Below, one piece after another: positions 1-9,407 of a DNA stretch of 64,000 nt. The translations under genes and the position numbers were made by a program. Numbering within the stretch: the stretch's first letter is position 1; every line of letters begins with the position of its first letter. Under the pieces are notes generated by a model. It saw only the letters and a list, made by a program, of their open reading frames with translations, did not search any database and had not been told where the DNA came from. The stretch comes from Candidatus Poribacteria bacterium (GTDB lineage Bacteria > Poribacteria > WGA-4E > WGA-3G): the NCBI GenBank assembly GCA_022821495.1, contig JAJEDN010000056.1:1-64000 (forward strand), in the 5' to 3' direction.

Positions 1-2436
1 ACATCCGATACTGAGCTGCCTATGGAAGCAACGCTTCTAACAGACGTTTGGCAGGATACTGGCATCCTGCTGCCGCTCCCTGAGACGGGGCTGCCGGTAA
101 ACGATCAAGTGCCTGCCATCCGGGAAGGGAAACTGAGTCCATTGGCAATAAAACGTCCGACTCCGGTGTTGCACAAGTCCGAACCGACCGAAAATACTTA
201 TGAAACACAAGAAGAAATGAGTGTTCAGGTGCAGCGTGCTTTCGATAGGAATGTGCGCGTTCTTGGATTTGTTCCCGAGACGGACTCAGAGGAAAATCGT
301 GAAGTCGAATCCCTTCTGCGGAATGGTGAGGTAATCTGTGTAAACGTGGCGGATGCTGAACTTGCGGCAAAAGCAGAACAACTTTTTCAAAAACGAGATG
401 TCGGATCCGTTGCACGCTGGCGGGATCGGATGTATCTCTGGGATCAGGTGAAAGATATCCCCGCCGACGTGCGCATGACAACTCCCTTTGAGCGTGGCAA
501 CGTTTGTGAGGATGCTCAGCGGTGTGATGTACTTGAGAAAAGGGGCGGGAATCCGAGCGAAATTATCTGTCCGCAGTGTCCTGTCTATACAGCGTGTCAG
601 GAGCGTGGGTATTTATCGCAATGCGCTACATTACAAACTGCCAAAGTACAAATAACAGAGGATCTTCGACTGTTTTTGGATCCACAATACGCAGAAATAG
701 CGGAACGGCTCCTTGAAGCGAGCGATGGAACACAGCGGCTTTGTATTATCAATGTCCTGAGAGAAAACGAACTATTTCTGGAATGTGAATTATCAAAAAC
801 TACATTGGAAGAGTGGGTCGCCAACTGGCGAGGCGGTGCCTTAGGAAACTTTGCCATACTCCTACTAAATGCAGTGAAAATCAGAGACAAATCTCATGCC
901 CATTCCATCAGGCGCATCCGGACAGTGATGCAGACGTTTGAATGGCTCGAAGAAGAACTTATCCTACAGATGTGCCACGTCAATCTACGGGGCAGAGTGA
1001 TCGAACGAGGGGCGATTGATGCAGAAACTGGAGAAGAATTGGCACGCTATACAATCGAGTTTGAGCGAGGTATCTCTGCTTATATTCCTTTGAACGCTAC
1101 CGCTGTGGGTAGATTGGTGGCACAAGAGCTGCCCTTTTTTCGACTCCACACTTTTGTGCCTAATGAAGACATGAAAATCTTGATGCCGGTAGCCGAAGCC
1201 GTCAGGTTGGGGTTCTTGGATGCAACGACTCTTGAAAACATTCAGCGGTTTCCGACGGTTTGTCGAGATTCAAATTGGACGTTTTGGCATCAACTCAAAC
1301 GTTTCTTCACGCATTACACGCGCGATGCCGATGCCCCAATGCAATGGGAGGACGAAGTCCTGCGATTCTGGGTGCCGCCGGTCCTGCATCCAAGCGTCAG
1401 ACGCCTTGTGGTCACGTCCCCAACTCTCTACGGTGAGCATCTACACCGGACGTTCTTGGATGAGGAAACTGAGATTCTGCCCACCAAACCAACGGCGTGG
1501 AACAGCGGAAACCATGTTTTCCAGATTCGCACCGATATTTATCCACGGGCAACAATTTTAGACCTCAACAACACGTGGGACATTCTCGGGATGTCTGAAA
1601 CAGGACAGCAGATTTTTTGGAGGATCCAGGCTGAGATTGAAAGGAACCCGGATATTAAACATGGCATTATAACGCATGTGTACACAATTGGACAGTTGAA
1701 GGATATAGAGAAAAATGAGAACGTCTGTCTTTTGACGGATTTCCGAAGGCTGGAAGGATTGGAAACTGCTTTGCAAGAGGCAGAAGTCATCTGGATAGTT
1801 GGCATGCCGGAAATAGGACAACACGCCATTTTGAAGCGCGCGCAGACCTTGTTTGGAAACGACGCGGAACCCCTCTCCTATGAAATGGAATCCGGGTCCT
1901 ACCGGTACAAAGATGAACGCGTCCAAAGCGTTTATGAAAAGACAGTCACTTGTATATTCACACAGATTATAGAGCTGGCTCAACTCAACCGCTTGGCAAA
2001 CAAAAAAATTATGTTGATTACGGGGTTGCGAATTCCTGAGATTACCGACAGACCCGAAACGCTCCTTTTTGACTGGGCAGATTTCGATGTTGCCGGTGGG
2101 TTAGATAAACTCGCTGACGTGATAGCGACCCGCCAAGGTTTTGAGACGGAACGCGACAACCTAACATCTGAATCCAGCAGAAAAGAAGTAGAACGTATAT
2201 TAGGGTGTTCGACAAGGCAGGCGAACCGAGTCTTGCAAAGGCTGAGGGGTGGGAAGACCCGCGTTCCGTTCCGCAAGCAAATTCTCGCACTTCTCGCTGA
2301 TGGCGAGAAAACGACCCCCGAATTCGTCGCAGCGATTCAAGGGCATCCAAAAGCCATAAATACAGAACTCACGCGCCTTGTAGAGATTGGTGAAATTGTA
2401 AAGGTCAAACGCGGTGTATATACACTGCCTGATTAA
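1..2436 (+). CDS. Large cysteine-rich protein with C-terminal winged helix, 5' truncated by window edge
   Basis: The reading frame is open to base 1, and its first residues (TSDTELPMEAT) align with internal residues near 320 of the next gene. This is therefore the last ~811 residues of a longer protein, and the ATG at 22 is probably not the start. A cysteine cluster (NVCEDAQRC, then CPQC and CQERGYLSQ, roughly bases 500-615) looks like a metal or Fe-S site. The end (about bases 2150-2436) has two helix-turn-helix-like stretches, including LGCSTRQANRVLQRLRGG, that resemble winged helices. No Walker A P-loop is visible. It is a close paralogue of the downstream gene over its whole visible length. 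Function is unknown. A DNA-associated role is inferred only from the winged helix and zinc-like cluster. Confidence 0.75.
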   Translation, partial: TSDTELPMEATLLTDVWQDTGILLPLPETGLPVNDQVPAIREGKLSPLAIKRPTPVLHKSEPTENTYETQEEMSVQVQRAFDRNVRVLGFVPETDSEENREVESLLRNGEVICVNVADAELAAKAEQLFQKRDVGSVARWRDRMYLWDQVKDIPADVRMTTPFERGNVCEDAQRCDVLEKRGGNPSEIICPQCPVYTACQERGYLSQCATLQTAKVQITEDLRLFLDPQYAEIAERLLEASDGTQRLCIINVLRENELFLECELSKTTLEEWVANWRGGALGNFAILLLNAVKIRDKSHAHSIRRIRTVMQTFEWLEEELILQMCHVNLRGRVIERGAIDAETGEELARYTIEFERGISAYIPLNATAVGRLVAQELPFFRLHTFVPNEDMKILMPVAEAVRLGFLDATTLENIQRFPTVCRDSNWTFWHQLKRFFTHYTRDADAPMQWEDEVLRFWVPPVLHPSVRRLVVTSPTLYGEHLHRTFLDEETEILPTKPTAWNSGNHVFQIRTDIYPRATILDLNNTWDILGMSETGQQIFWRIQAEIERNPDIKHGIITHVYTIGQLKDIEKNENVCLLTDFRRLEGLETALQEAEVIWIVGMPEIGQHAILKRAQTLFGNDAEPLSYEMESGSYRYKDERVQSVYEKTVTCIFTQIIELAQLNRLANKKIMLITGLRIPEITDRPETLLFDWADFDVAGGLDKLADVIATRQGFETERDNLTSESSRKEVERILGCSTRQANRVLQRLRGGKTRVPFRKQILALLADGEKTTPEFVAAIQGHPKAINTELTRLVEIGEIVKVKRGVYTLPD

Positions 2437-2459
2437 GGGAAAGCGAAAAACACCACATG

Positions 2460-2481
2460 CTGTCAGGACATTTACTGACAG
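2460..2481 (+). terminator. Hairpin after first paralogue
   Basis: CTGTCAG (2460-2466) pairs with CTGACAG (2475-2481) across an 8-base loop, 24 bases past the stop codon. There is no following T-run, so termination is only a possibility. Confidence 0.25.
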
Positions 2482-2489
2482 AAATCTCT

Positions 2490-2664
2490 ATGGCGTATCT
2501 TTCGCACATCTACATTCGGATGCCGCCATTCAAATTCCGTTTGGTTATCGGCGAAGTTAGCGGTTGTATTAGCCGGTTCGGTGTCGTCCCAAGGATAACG
2601 CGCACCTTCCAAACCACCGCGTGCACCTTTTCCCACTCCGCTTCCATTGGCAACCGTTTACCCT
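2490..2664 (-). pseudogene. Remnant of a formylglycine-generating-enzyme/SUMF1-domain gene, frameshifted
   Basis: On the minus strand, bases ~2664-2630 read KRLPMEAEWEK. After the loss of one base, bases ~2627-2490 read ARGGLEGARYPWDD, then TEPANTTANFADN and TEFEWRHPN. Joined, these give the core signature of SUMF1/FGE-sulfatase domains (RLPTEAEWEKAARGG ... YPWGD ... ANF). Neither end of the gene is present and the frame is broken, so this is a decayed fragment. It lies between the two tandem cysteine-rich paralogues, which suggests it was caught up in, or predates, their duplication. The same domain occurs intact in the gene at 43001. Confidence 0.6.
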
Positions 2665-2803
2665 ACCATATAACTTATAGTTAAATCTCGAAAAGTAACA
2701 TCAAGCCAATTTCTTATATTTTTTTTACAATTTAACAAAGGTGTCCCGTTGTGGTAGACTCAAAAACACCTGATTGTTATTGGCTTTTATTCTGTTAAAA
2801 AAC

Positions 2804-2831
2804 TTGACTACAAAAAAAAATGTGTTAATAT
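2804..2831 (+). promoter_or_regulatory. Sigma-70-like promoter for the second cysteine-rich paralogue
   Basis: TTGACT (2804-2809) and TAATAT (2826-2831) are separated by 16 bases in a very AT-rich stretch about 105 bases before the ATG at 2936. The AT-rich leader behind it (2821-2885) repeats short TGTTAATAT-like words. Confidence 0.5.
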
Positions 2832-2935
2832 ATTTTATTGAATTTATTGTGTTATATTGTATTATGTTAATATTATGTTAAACAGAAAGTCTTGAATCTC
2901 GCAGGAACCGAGGTTTCATATCTTCATTTTTTCTT

Positions 2936-5900
2936 ATGAATTCTCTGAATAATCTTATTGAACGTTGCCACGAACGGCACGAGAAACCGCTTCGGCAGCG
3001 GAAAACGGTGGTAATGCCTGCCCTGTACAATAATAAGGGATATCCTTATCAGATAACAGTCTATTGCGCACAGAGGTACCGTGTACTGCTCGCTGACTTG
3101 GAACAGGCGAACATCTCTTTTATGCCGATAGGGCACGCAGCCGATAACGCTCGCCGTCCAGGTAATTTTGGCGGTAAACGGTTCTTGAACCGTCAGAAAG
3201 CACAAGATTGGGGCATAAGACGATGGCACGCATCTTGGGGAATTCAGGTGTATACTGGAACCCCATCTTCACAGGATGGAGCACAATGGCACGACATTGA
3301 GTTTAAGTATGAAGTTATTTCTGCCGCACCCGATGCTGTTTCGGTTTGTATTGATGCACTCGTCAACGCCATAGAGAATCCGCTGTTGACGCTGACAAAG
3401 TCTGGCGGACTGCGCTTTTCTTGCAGAGTTCCAGATTATCTCCATCTAAATACCAAGAGCGCGAAGCAATATATCTATAAACACACGCCAACCGCGGAAA
3501 ATCCAAATCAACGAGAGATTTACCTCGAAGTCTCTGGGGAAAATGGATACACTCCATGGGATGCACGCTACGAAATCCTATTTGGAAGCCTCTTAGATCC
3601 ACCTATGGTTGCCAAGGAAGTCCTTTTTGCCCCTATTGATGCCCTGCGTGCTGAACTTCATGAACCTATGCCTTGTGAAGTTCAGCAGGATCAGACTGTC
3701 AGCAATCTGCCGCTATTTCTCGGTTCAGATAATCTTGACCTCGCAAAAAAGGCGTTCGTGAACCGCGGTTTTTCCTATGTCGGACAAGAAGACGATACTT
3801 ACCACTGGAAGCAACCTGACAGTACTATTCGCAACGGAGACATATCATTCTGGGAAGCCAATGGGACTGTGTGGGTACGCGCAACCGCATCTGATACCGG
3901 ACTTCCCACCGAAGCCACTCCAATTACAGAGGTCTGGAACAATACTGGTATTCTACCACCGCTCCTTGAACCTGAGCTGCTCGTCTCCGATAGGATATTC
4001 GCCGTGCGAGCAGGGGAACTTAGTCCGTTGGCAATAAGACGTCCGCCGCCGGTGCTGCACAAATCGGAAAACACGGACGGTCATTATGAAACACCTGAAA
4101 ACGAGTCTGATCAGATACAACATGTGTTTGATGGGACCGCACGTATTCTCGGACTTATTACCGAGGAAAATTTGGGAAAAAGTCGTCAAATAGAATCTTA
4201 TGTTTCTGATGGCGGCACAACCTGTTTAAGCCTGCCGATCATTGAAGAATTGGTAGAGAAAATAGATAGACGCTATCAAAAACGAAACATGCCGACCCCT
4301 GTTTGCTGGAAGCCTCGGCTGCACCACTGGGAACGGATAAAAGAAATACCTATTAATGTGCGTATGGAAAATCCTTTTCAACACGGAAATGTCTGTGAGG
4401 ATGCCGAACGGTGCGACGCACTTGAGGAAAAAGGCGGGAATCCGAGTGAGAGTATCTGCCCACAGTGCCCTGTCTATACCGAGTGCCAGCAACGTGGATA
4501 TTTGTCGCAACCTACCGCCCTACAACGCGCCGAATCACAGATAGTGGCGATTCCACAACTATTTTTCAATCCACAGCACATGGAATTGGCGGAAGCAATT
4601 CTTGAGCAGGTAGATGAGACAGAGCGGCTTTGCATTATCGGCAGGCCAAGGGAATATAAGTTGTTTCCTAAATGTGAATTGCCAAAAAACTTATTTGAGG
4701 AATGGAGTGTGAACTGGAGCGGTTGTGCTTTGGGGAATTTTGCCAAGGCTTTACTGCACGCAGTAGAAATTAAAGATATACCACATGCCGATGCTGTTAA
4801 ACGAATTCGGATGGTAATACAATCGTTTGAATGGCAAGAAGAACTGCTCATCAAACAGATGTGTCAAGTGAATGTACCGGGTAAAGTAATAGAGCGCAGT
4901 ACTGTTGATCCGGAAACCGGTGAACTATTGGCACGCTTTACTATTGAGTTCGAGACAGGTGTTTCTGCTTATATTCCCTTAAACGATAATGCCGCAGATA
5001 GGCTCACCGCAAACGGGTTGCCGTTTTTTCAACTCTCCTCCTTTGCAATCAATGAAGACGTGAAAATCCTGATGTCGATGGCGCAAGCTGTCCGTTTGGG
5101 CATCTTGGATATAGAAACTGTGGAGAGCATTCAGACATTCCCAACAGTCTGTCCTAATCCTAACTGGACATATTGGCATCAGCTCAACCGTTTTTTCACG
5201 CATTACACGCGCGATGCCGATGCACCCATACGCTGGAATGAAAAAGTTCTGAGATTCTGGGTGCCACCACTCCTCCACCGGAAGGTCAAACGCCTTGTAT
5301 TAACATCGCCAATTCTCCGCAAACGATACCTCCACAGAGCGTTTCCAGATGAGGAAATTGAGGTAAGTCATACCGAGCCAGCAGTATGGCGTGATGGAAA
5401 TCAAGTCTTCCAGATTCGCACGGGTATCTATCCGAGGCAAACAATCTTAGGATACAACATTAGCGGGGATGTTATCGGCATCTCTAAAATAGGACAACGC
5501 TTTTTTGCAGGGATCCAGTCGGAAATTGAACGAGATGCGAGCGTTAAGCATGCAATTATCACCTATAAGTCGGTTGCTGCACGATTGCAGGATATCGCAG
5601 AAAAAGAAAACGTCTCTTTTGTGACCAGTTTCGAGAGTGAGAGAGGGCTGCGGGACGCTTTTAGAGAGTCGCAGGTCATTTGGATAGTCGGGATACCGAC
5701 ACTGCGACCAACCCGCGTTTGGCAGCGCGCACAGGTTTTGTTTGGAAATGATGAAGAACCGCTCTCCTATGAGGAAGAAATGGACACTGGTCGCTATAAA
5801 GATGAGCGGATCCAAGGCGTTTATGAACAAGAGATTATTCGCCGACTTATACAAACTGTCCTGCGCACAGGATTGAGCCAATGGGCTGATAAGAAGGTTA

Positions 5901-6331
5901 TATTAATCTCAAGTTTGGCGCTACCGGGTGTCACAGACAGACCCGAAACCCTCCTTTTTGACTGGGAAGATTTTGAGATTGCTGACGGATTGGACAAACT
6001 TCCTCAGGTGATAACCACGCGCGAGCACTTTGAAGCAGAACGGGACAACCTAACTGCCGAATCCAGTAGAGAAGAAGTAGAGCGCGTCCTTGGATGCTCC
6101 TCAAGACAAGCGAATCGAGTCTTAAGAGAATTTAGAGGCGGTGCGCCGCTACGTATACCCTTTCGCGTACAAATCCTCACGTTACTTGCTGATGGTGAGA
6201 AGAGAACAGCAGAACTGGTTGCTTCTATTGAGGGGCATCCAAAGGCTGTAAAGAATGAACTCAAGCGTCTTGTAGATGCCGGTGAAATTGTGAGAGTCCG
6301 ATGGGGACTATATGCCCTTCCACGGGTATAG
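2936..6331 (+). CDS. Large cysteine-rich protein with C-terminal winged helix, complete paralogue (1,131 residues)
   Basis: This is the full-length copy of the truncated gene upstream. The N-terminal ~300 residues contain WHDIEF (near residue 118) and LTLTKSGGLRFSCR (near 151). They loosely recall the acidic and SGG-x-H motifs of archaeo-eukaryotic primase/Prim-Pol domains, but this is a weak impression. A cysteine cluster lies at about residues 486-517 (NVCEDAERC, CPQC, CQQRGYLSQ). The middle region has SPIL-, FQIRTGIYPR- and VIWIVG-type stretches that could be a degenerate helicase-like fold, and no Walker A motif was found. The last ~100 residues look like tandem winged helices. There is no strong Shine-Dalgarno sequence before the ATG. 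A replication or repair role, possibly of mobile-element origin, is speculation. Confidence 0.75.
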   Translation: MNSLNNLIERCHERHEKPLRQRKTVVMPALYNNKGYPYQITVYCAQRYRVLLADLEQANISFMPIGHAADNARRPGNFGGKRFLNRQKAQDWGIRRWHASWGIQVYTGTPSSQDGAQWHDIEFKYEVISAAPDAVSVCIDALVNAIENPLLTLTKSGGLRFSCRVPDYLHLNTKSAKQYIYKHTPTAENPNQREIYLEVSGENGYTPWDARYEILFGSLLDPPMVAKEVLFAPIDALRAELHEPMPCEVQQDQTVSNLPLFLGSDNLDLAKKAFVNRGFSYVGQEDDTYHWKQPDSTIRNGDISFWEANGTVWVRATASDTGLPTEATPITEVWNNTGILPPLLEPELLVSDRIFAVRAGELSPLAIRRPPPVLHKSENTDGHYETPENESDQIQHVFDGTARILGLITEENLGKSRQIESYVSDGGTTCLSLPIIEELVEKIDRRYQKRNMPTPVCWKPRLHHWERIKEIPINVRMENPFQHGNVCEDAERCDALEEKGGNPSESICPQCPVYTECQQRGYLSQPTALQRAESQIVAIPQLFFNPQHMELAEAILEQVDETERLCIIGRPREYKLFPKCELPKNLFEEWSVNWSGCALGNFAKALLHAVEIKDIPHADAVKRIRMVIQSFEWQEELLIKQMCQVNVPGKVIERSTVDPETGELLARFTIEFETGVSAYIPLNDNAADRLTANGLPFFQLSSFAINEDVKILMSMAQAVRLGILDIETVESIQTFPTVCPNPNWTYWHQLNRFFTHYTRDADAPIRWNEKVLRFWVPPLLHRKVKRLVLTSPILRKRYLHRAFPDEEIEVSHTEPAVWRDGNQVFQIRTGIYPRQTILGYNISGDVIGISKIGQRFFAGIQSEIERDASVKHAIITYKSVAARLQDIAEKENVSFVTSFESERGLRDAFRESQVIWIVGIPTLRPTRVWQRAQVLFGNDEEPLSYEEEMDTGRYKDERIQGVYEQEIIRRLIQTVLRTGLSQWADKKVILISSLALPGVTDRPETLLFDWEDFEIADGLDKLPQVITTREHFEAERDNLTAESSREEVERVLGCSSRQANRVLREFRGGAPLRIPFRVQILTLLADGEKRTAELVASIEGHPKAVKNELKRLVDAGEIVRVRWGLYALPRV

Positions 6332-6367
6332 GTCTTTCCGTGTATACCGCTAATCGTGAAAACTTAC

Positions 6368-8194
6368 CTAATCCGCGGAAACTTTCTTGTAACCTTTCGG
6401 CAAAGGGTTGTCAGCGACGAGAGCAGATTTCAACGGACGGACGTGCCGGCAGCTGCCACGGTGCGTGAAACCCGGACAATCGCAAGTTACATCAACACCG
6501 ACAACTTCCAGTGTATAAAACTTGCCCTTTTGCGATGAACTCTCGGCATGATAGACGCTCCGTTCGGGACCCGCAAGGACTTCCGCCAAAGTACGGATGG
6601 CTTCTTCGGAGTACGGACGCAGCTGCGCGCGCGTCGCTTCCTGGAGGTGCGAGGCGTTTTCTTCAAGGTAGACATCTCCAGCTTTCTGAAGTACATCATG
6701 GAGTTCTGATGCTTTCAGTTCGGCTGTTTCGACAGATAAAGCATTCATCATCCGTTTGAGTTCGCTGAGGACATCTAACGCCAGGGCAGCCTCTCCATCC
6801 GGTACCAAAATTGATCCTTCAACGATCGAATCCAGCAACGCTGCTTTTGTTTCTAAGACTGTCTTGACAAACGAATCAACAGTGCCAGTCGCAATCATAT
6901 AGGTGACATTGACAGTTCCCGTCTGACCGATGCGATACGCGCGATCTTCTGCCTGCCAGTGGTTAGCAGGCACCCAATCTAAGTCGTTAAAAACAATCTG
7001 GCGTGCCGCTGTCAAATTTATACCAACGCCTGCTATATGCATGTTGGCTATGAAAAGTTTGATGTCGTCGTCGTTTTGAAAGCGATCAACCCTGTTCTGT
7101 CTTTCATGAACAGGCACTTCGCCGGAAACATAAACCGCGCGGTCCTTGAAGTGCCTTTGGAAGCGCTGCATCGTATTCAGGAAGGATGTGAAAATAATTA
7201 CCTTTTCACCTTGTTCCAGTGCATTTTCGACGAATTTAATCGTGTGACGGCATTTGACAAATGCGATCGCTCGACGGACTTGGGTTATTCTACCCATCCC
7301 AGTTCCTAAATCTGTAGTATCTATTGCGTTATCTAATTCATCGCGGCGTTCTGAAGATAGACCAACGGATTCCCGTGCCCCATCAATGCTTTCAGGCGCG
7401 TCAAATTTTGATATAAACTCCTGGACTAATCGATTGAAGTGCTGGATGGCGTAAGGATGCAATTCGACATCCAGCCATGTTCGCATCTTAGGTGGCAGGT
7501 CTAAAACCTCATCTTTTGTACGGCGCAGCATGACACCGTGCAGTTGTACAGTCAATTCCTCGATGTTGCTTGCACCATCGGCCACCAATCCGAAATCTCC
7601 TTGATACGCATCGCAATAACGTTTCGCAAAACTCAGGAAACTCTTTCCCAGAGGATGACCCAGAATCTGTAACAGCGGAAAAAGATCACGGGGACGGCTT
7701 GTCATTGGTGTACCGGTTAAGGCATGAACAATAGGATCACGTTTAATCTCTTTAACCAGTTTTGACGCGTTTTGGCTCCGCTGACTCTGATAATTTTTTA
7801 GGTAATGTGCCTCGTCAAAAACAACGCCTTTCCAATCAAACGCAAGGAGTCTCTCAAGGTTTTTACCGAGGATTTCATAGTTGACAATAATCCAACCCTG
7901 ATGTGTTGTAGGTGGAAGTGGCGCGGGACCAACGATGACAGACTCAGCATCTGGGAGAACGATTTCGATTTCGCGTGCCCAGTTGCGTTTGATGGAGGCA
8001 GGACAAATCACAAGGTAAGGACCTTCTCTTTCCGCCTCAATCATAGCTATAACCGATTGACGGGTTTTGCCGAGTCCCATATCATCGGCGAGAAGTGCAC
8101 GACGGCGACCCAGCAGAAAGGCGATCCCTTCTACTTGGTGTGGATATAAACCTTTGGCAATTTCTTCAGCACGCGTGAGGTTGGATTCAGGCAT
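6368..8194 (-). CDS. SNF2-family DNA-dependent ATPase with C-terminal SWIM zinc finger
   Basis: This is a superfamily 2 helicase-like ATPase that would remodel or translocate on DNA in the cytoplasm. The Walker A motif DMGLGKT (about residues 38-44), Walker B DEAH (127-130), the TGTPM motif III and the motif VI stretch QAEDRAYRIGQ are all present. The C-terminus carries a SWIM finger (CDCPGF, then CRH). The start at 8194 is preferred because AAGGGAA precedes it at normal spacing. The longer upstream frame would overlap the end of the von Willebrand gene. It lies directly behind that gene (62-base gap) and is probably co-transcribed from the promoter near 9349-9377. The insertion of ~70 residues between the two RecA lobes is normal for SNF2 proteins. 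Confidence 0.93.
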   Translation of the reverse strand: MPESNLTRAEEIAKGLYPHQVEGIAFLLGRRRALLADDMGLGKTRQSVIAMIEAEREGPYLVICPASIKRNWAREIEIVLPDAESVIVGPAPLPPTTHQGWIIVNYEILGKNLERLLAFDWKGVVFDEAHYLKNYQSQRSQNASKLVKEIKRDPIVHALTGTPMTSRPRDLFPLLQILGHPLGKSFLSFAKRYCDAYQGDFGLVADGASNIEELTVQLHGVMLRRTKDEVLDLPPKMRTWLDVELHPYAIQHFNRLVQEFISKFDAPESIDGARESVGLSSERRDELDNAIDTTDLGTGMGRITQVRRAIAFVKCRHTIKFVENALEQGEKVIIFTSFLNTMQRFQRHFKDRAVYVSGEVPVHERQNRVDRFQNDDDIKLFIANMHIAGVGINLTAARQIVFNDLDWVPANHWQAEDRAYRIGQTGTVNVTYMIATGTVDSFVKTVLETKAALLDSIVEGSILVPDGEAALALDVLSELKRMMNALSVETAELKASELHDVLQKAGDVYLEENASHLQEATRAQLRPYSEEAIRTLAEVLAGPERSVYHAESSSQKGKFYTLEVVGVDVTCDCPGFTHRGSCRHVRPLKSALVADNPLPKGYKKVSAD

Positions 8195-8255
8195 GCGATT
8201 CCCTTTATTTGCATCTGTTTGTAGAAGCAGCTTGTGACACTGGCACCAAATATTT

Positions 8256-9227
8256 TTACCTATCAACGAGCCAGAGATCACCTTCACTGACGGTGGCAAG
8301 TCGTTTCAACATAACCGCACCCGGAAAATTCGGGGACATCCCGATGCCCATGGCAAAAATGCGTCCGTTACCTGTAGCGTATTGACCAACAAGCGTGAGA
8401 TCCGGTCCCTCAATAGTGGTAGGAATGCCATCGCTGAAAAGAACAACAAGGGTCGGGGCAGTCTTAGCGATTTCTGTCAATGCCGTGAGCATATCGTGGT
8501 CGGTCCCTTTGGTGTGGATTTTGGATTGGATGTCGGCGAGATACGCAGCGGATGCGCTCACCGTCTCTTCTGTGACAGGAACAAAGTTTTCCTTATAAAC
8601 AACCAATTCTGTACTAAATGCTACGATATTGAAACTATCATGCGGTTCAAGGAAGGTAAGCGAATCGCGCATGAGGTCTATAATCTTTTTGAGTTTATGT
8701 GGCGGTAAATTCTGCATACTCGTAGACAAATCCACGCAGTAGACAATCCGCTGCGGACCCGCTTGTGCTTCAATAAACTTCACTAATCTGCTTTTAAAAC
8801 GGGTTTCGACCTTTTCTGCTTTTACAAAAGGACGTTCGATGACCTTTTGCACACGCGGGACATTGTCAAATTCGACAGATGTTGTGGCGGGTCCAATAGG
8901 TGCGCTCAAATCGTTGTCGGTATCAAACGGCTGGAAGGGCGCGGGATCCGCTGCAGAGACCACCCCACGGCTACTGACAGGTTGATTGCTCGTCAGGATT
9001 TTCAGGCGTGGTTGGCTAACATCGCGCGTCTTGTTCTGGACGATTTGGGCACGTTTCGGTGGTGTTACGCGTCTGACTTTAGGTTTCTCTTCGGTGACAA
9101 ATAGGGCATTAATACTGGGGGTTTCTCGCATCGGTGCTGTAGTGAACCAAAAGAAAAACCCAAGCACCCCAACACCGAGGTGCAATAGGACCGAAATAAG
9201 TAGTGACTTGCTCGATTTTGATTTCAT
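8256..9227 (-). CDS. Membrane-anchored von Willebrand factor A domain protein
   Basis: The 323-residue protein has an N-terminal membrane anchor (residues ~9-30, LLISVLLHLGVGVLGFFFWF). A Pro/Lys-rich linker like those of TonB-type periplasmic proteins follows (40-140), and then a VWA domain. The metal-ion-dependent adhesion site is intact: DLSTS at 166-170, a Thr in KGTDHDML, and SDGIPT near 270. VWA domains bind protein ligands through Mg2+. The ligand here is unknown. The start is preceded only by an A/T-rich stretch with no clear Shine-Dalgarno sequence. It is the first full gene behind the promoter at 9349-9377 and leads into the SNF2 gene. Confidence 0.85.
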   Translation of the reverse strand: MKSKSSKSLLISVLLHLGVGVLGFFFWFTTAPMRETPSINALFVTEEKPKVRRVTPPKRAQIVQNKTRDVSQPRLKILTSNQPVSSRGVVSAADPAPFQPFDTDNDLSAPIGPATTSVEFDNVPRVQKVIERPFVKAEKVETRFKSRLVKFIEAQAGPQRIVYCVDLSTSMQNLPPHKLKKIIDLMRDSLTFLEPHDSFNIVAFSTELVVYKENFVPVTEETVSASAAYLADIQSKIHTKGTDHDMLTALTEIAKTAPTLVVLFSDGIPTTIEGPDLTLVGQYATGNGRIFAMGIGMSPNFPGAVMLKRLATVSEGDLWLVDR

Positions 9228-9231
9228 TTTT

Positions 9232-9342
9232 TTAATTTACCTTTTCGGAACTAAACACGCCTATTCCGCCTAACTTTTCAAATGGAATACAAATCCCATC
9301 GATGCCAGCAAAGAGGTCAATGAAGTTAAAATTGTCCATCAT
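9232..9342 (-). pseudogene. Truncated C5 cytosine methyltransferase N-terminus (36-codon reading frame)
   Basis: The frame begins with two ATG codons and reads MMDNFNFIDLFAGIDGICIP, then FEKLGGIGVFSSEK, and stops. FIDLFAGxGG with FExxGG and VFSSE is motif I and the following strand of m5C DNA methyltransferases. Here the second Gly of FAGIGG is Asp. Everything after motif I is gone, so it cannot be an enzyme. The stop codon is 4 bases before the von Willebrand gene start. The promoter at 9349-9377 places the transcription start almost on its ATG. It may now serve only as a leader peptide. Confidence 0.6.
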
Positions 9343-9348
9343 GCATAG

Positions 9349-9377
9349 AGTATAGCATATTTAATTGGTCGCGTCAA
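9349..9377 (-). promoter_or_regulatory. Consensus sigma-70 promoter (minus strand)
   Basis: Read on the minus strand, TTGACG (9377-9372), a 17-base spacer and TATACT (9354-9349). This predicts transcription from about 9342 into the methyltransferase remnant, the von Willebrand gene and the SNF2 gene. Confidence 0.65.
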
Positions 9378-9407
9378 ATTTCCGTAATTTATTCAACCCT
9401 TAATAGA

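Noticed and set aside
1..6331. Labelling the tandem cysteine-rich proteins as helicases or primases
   Set aside because: No Walker A motif was found and the primase-like motifs are too weak without a profile search; kept as unknown.
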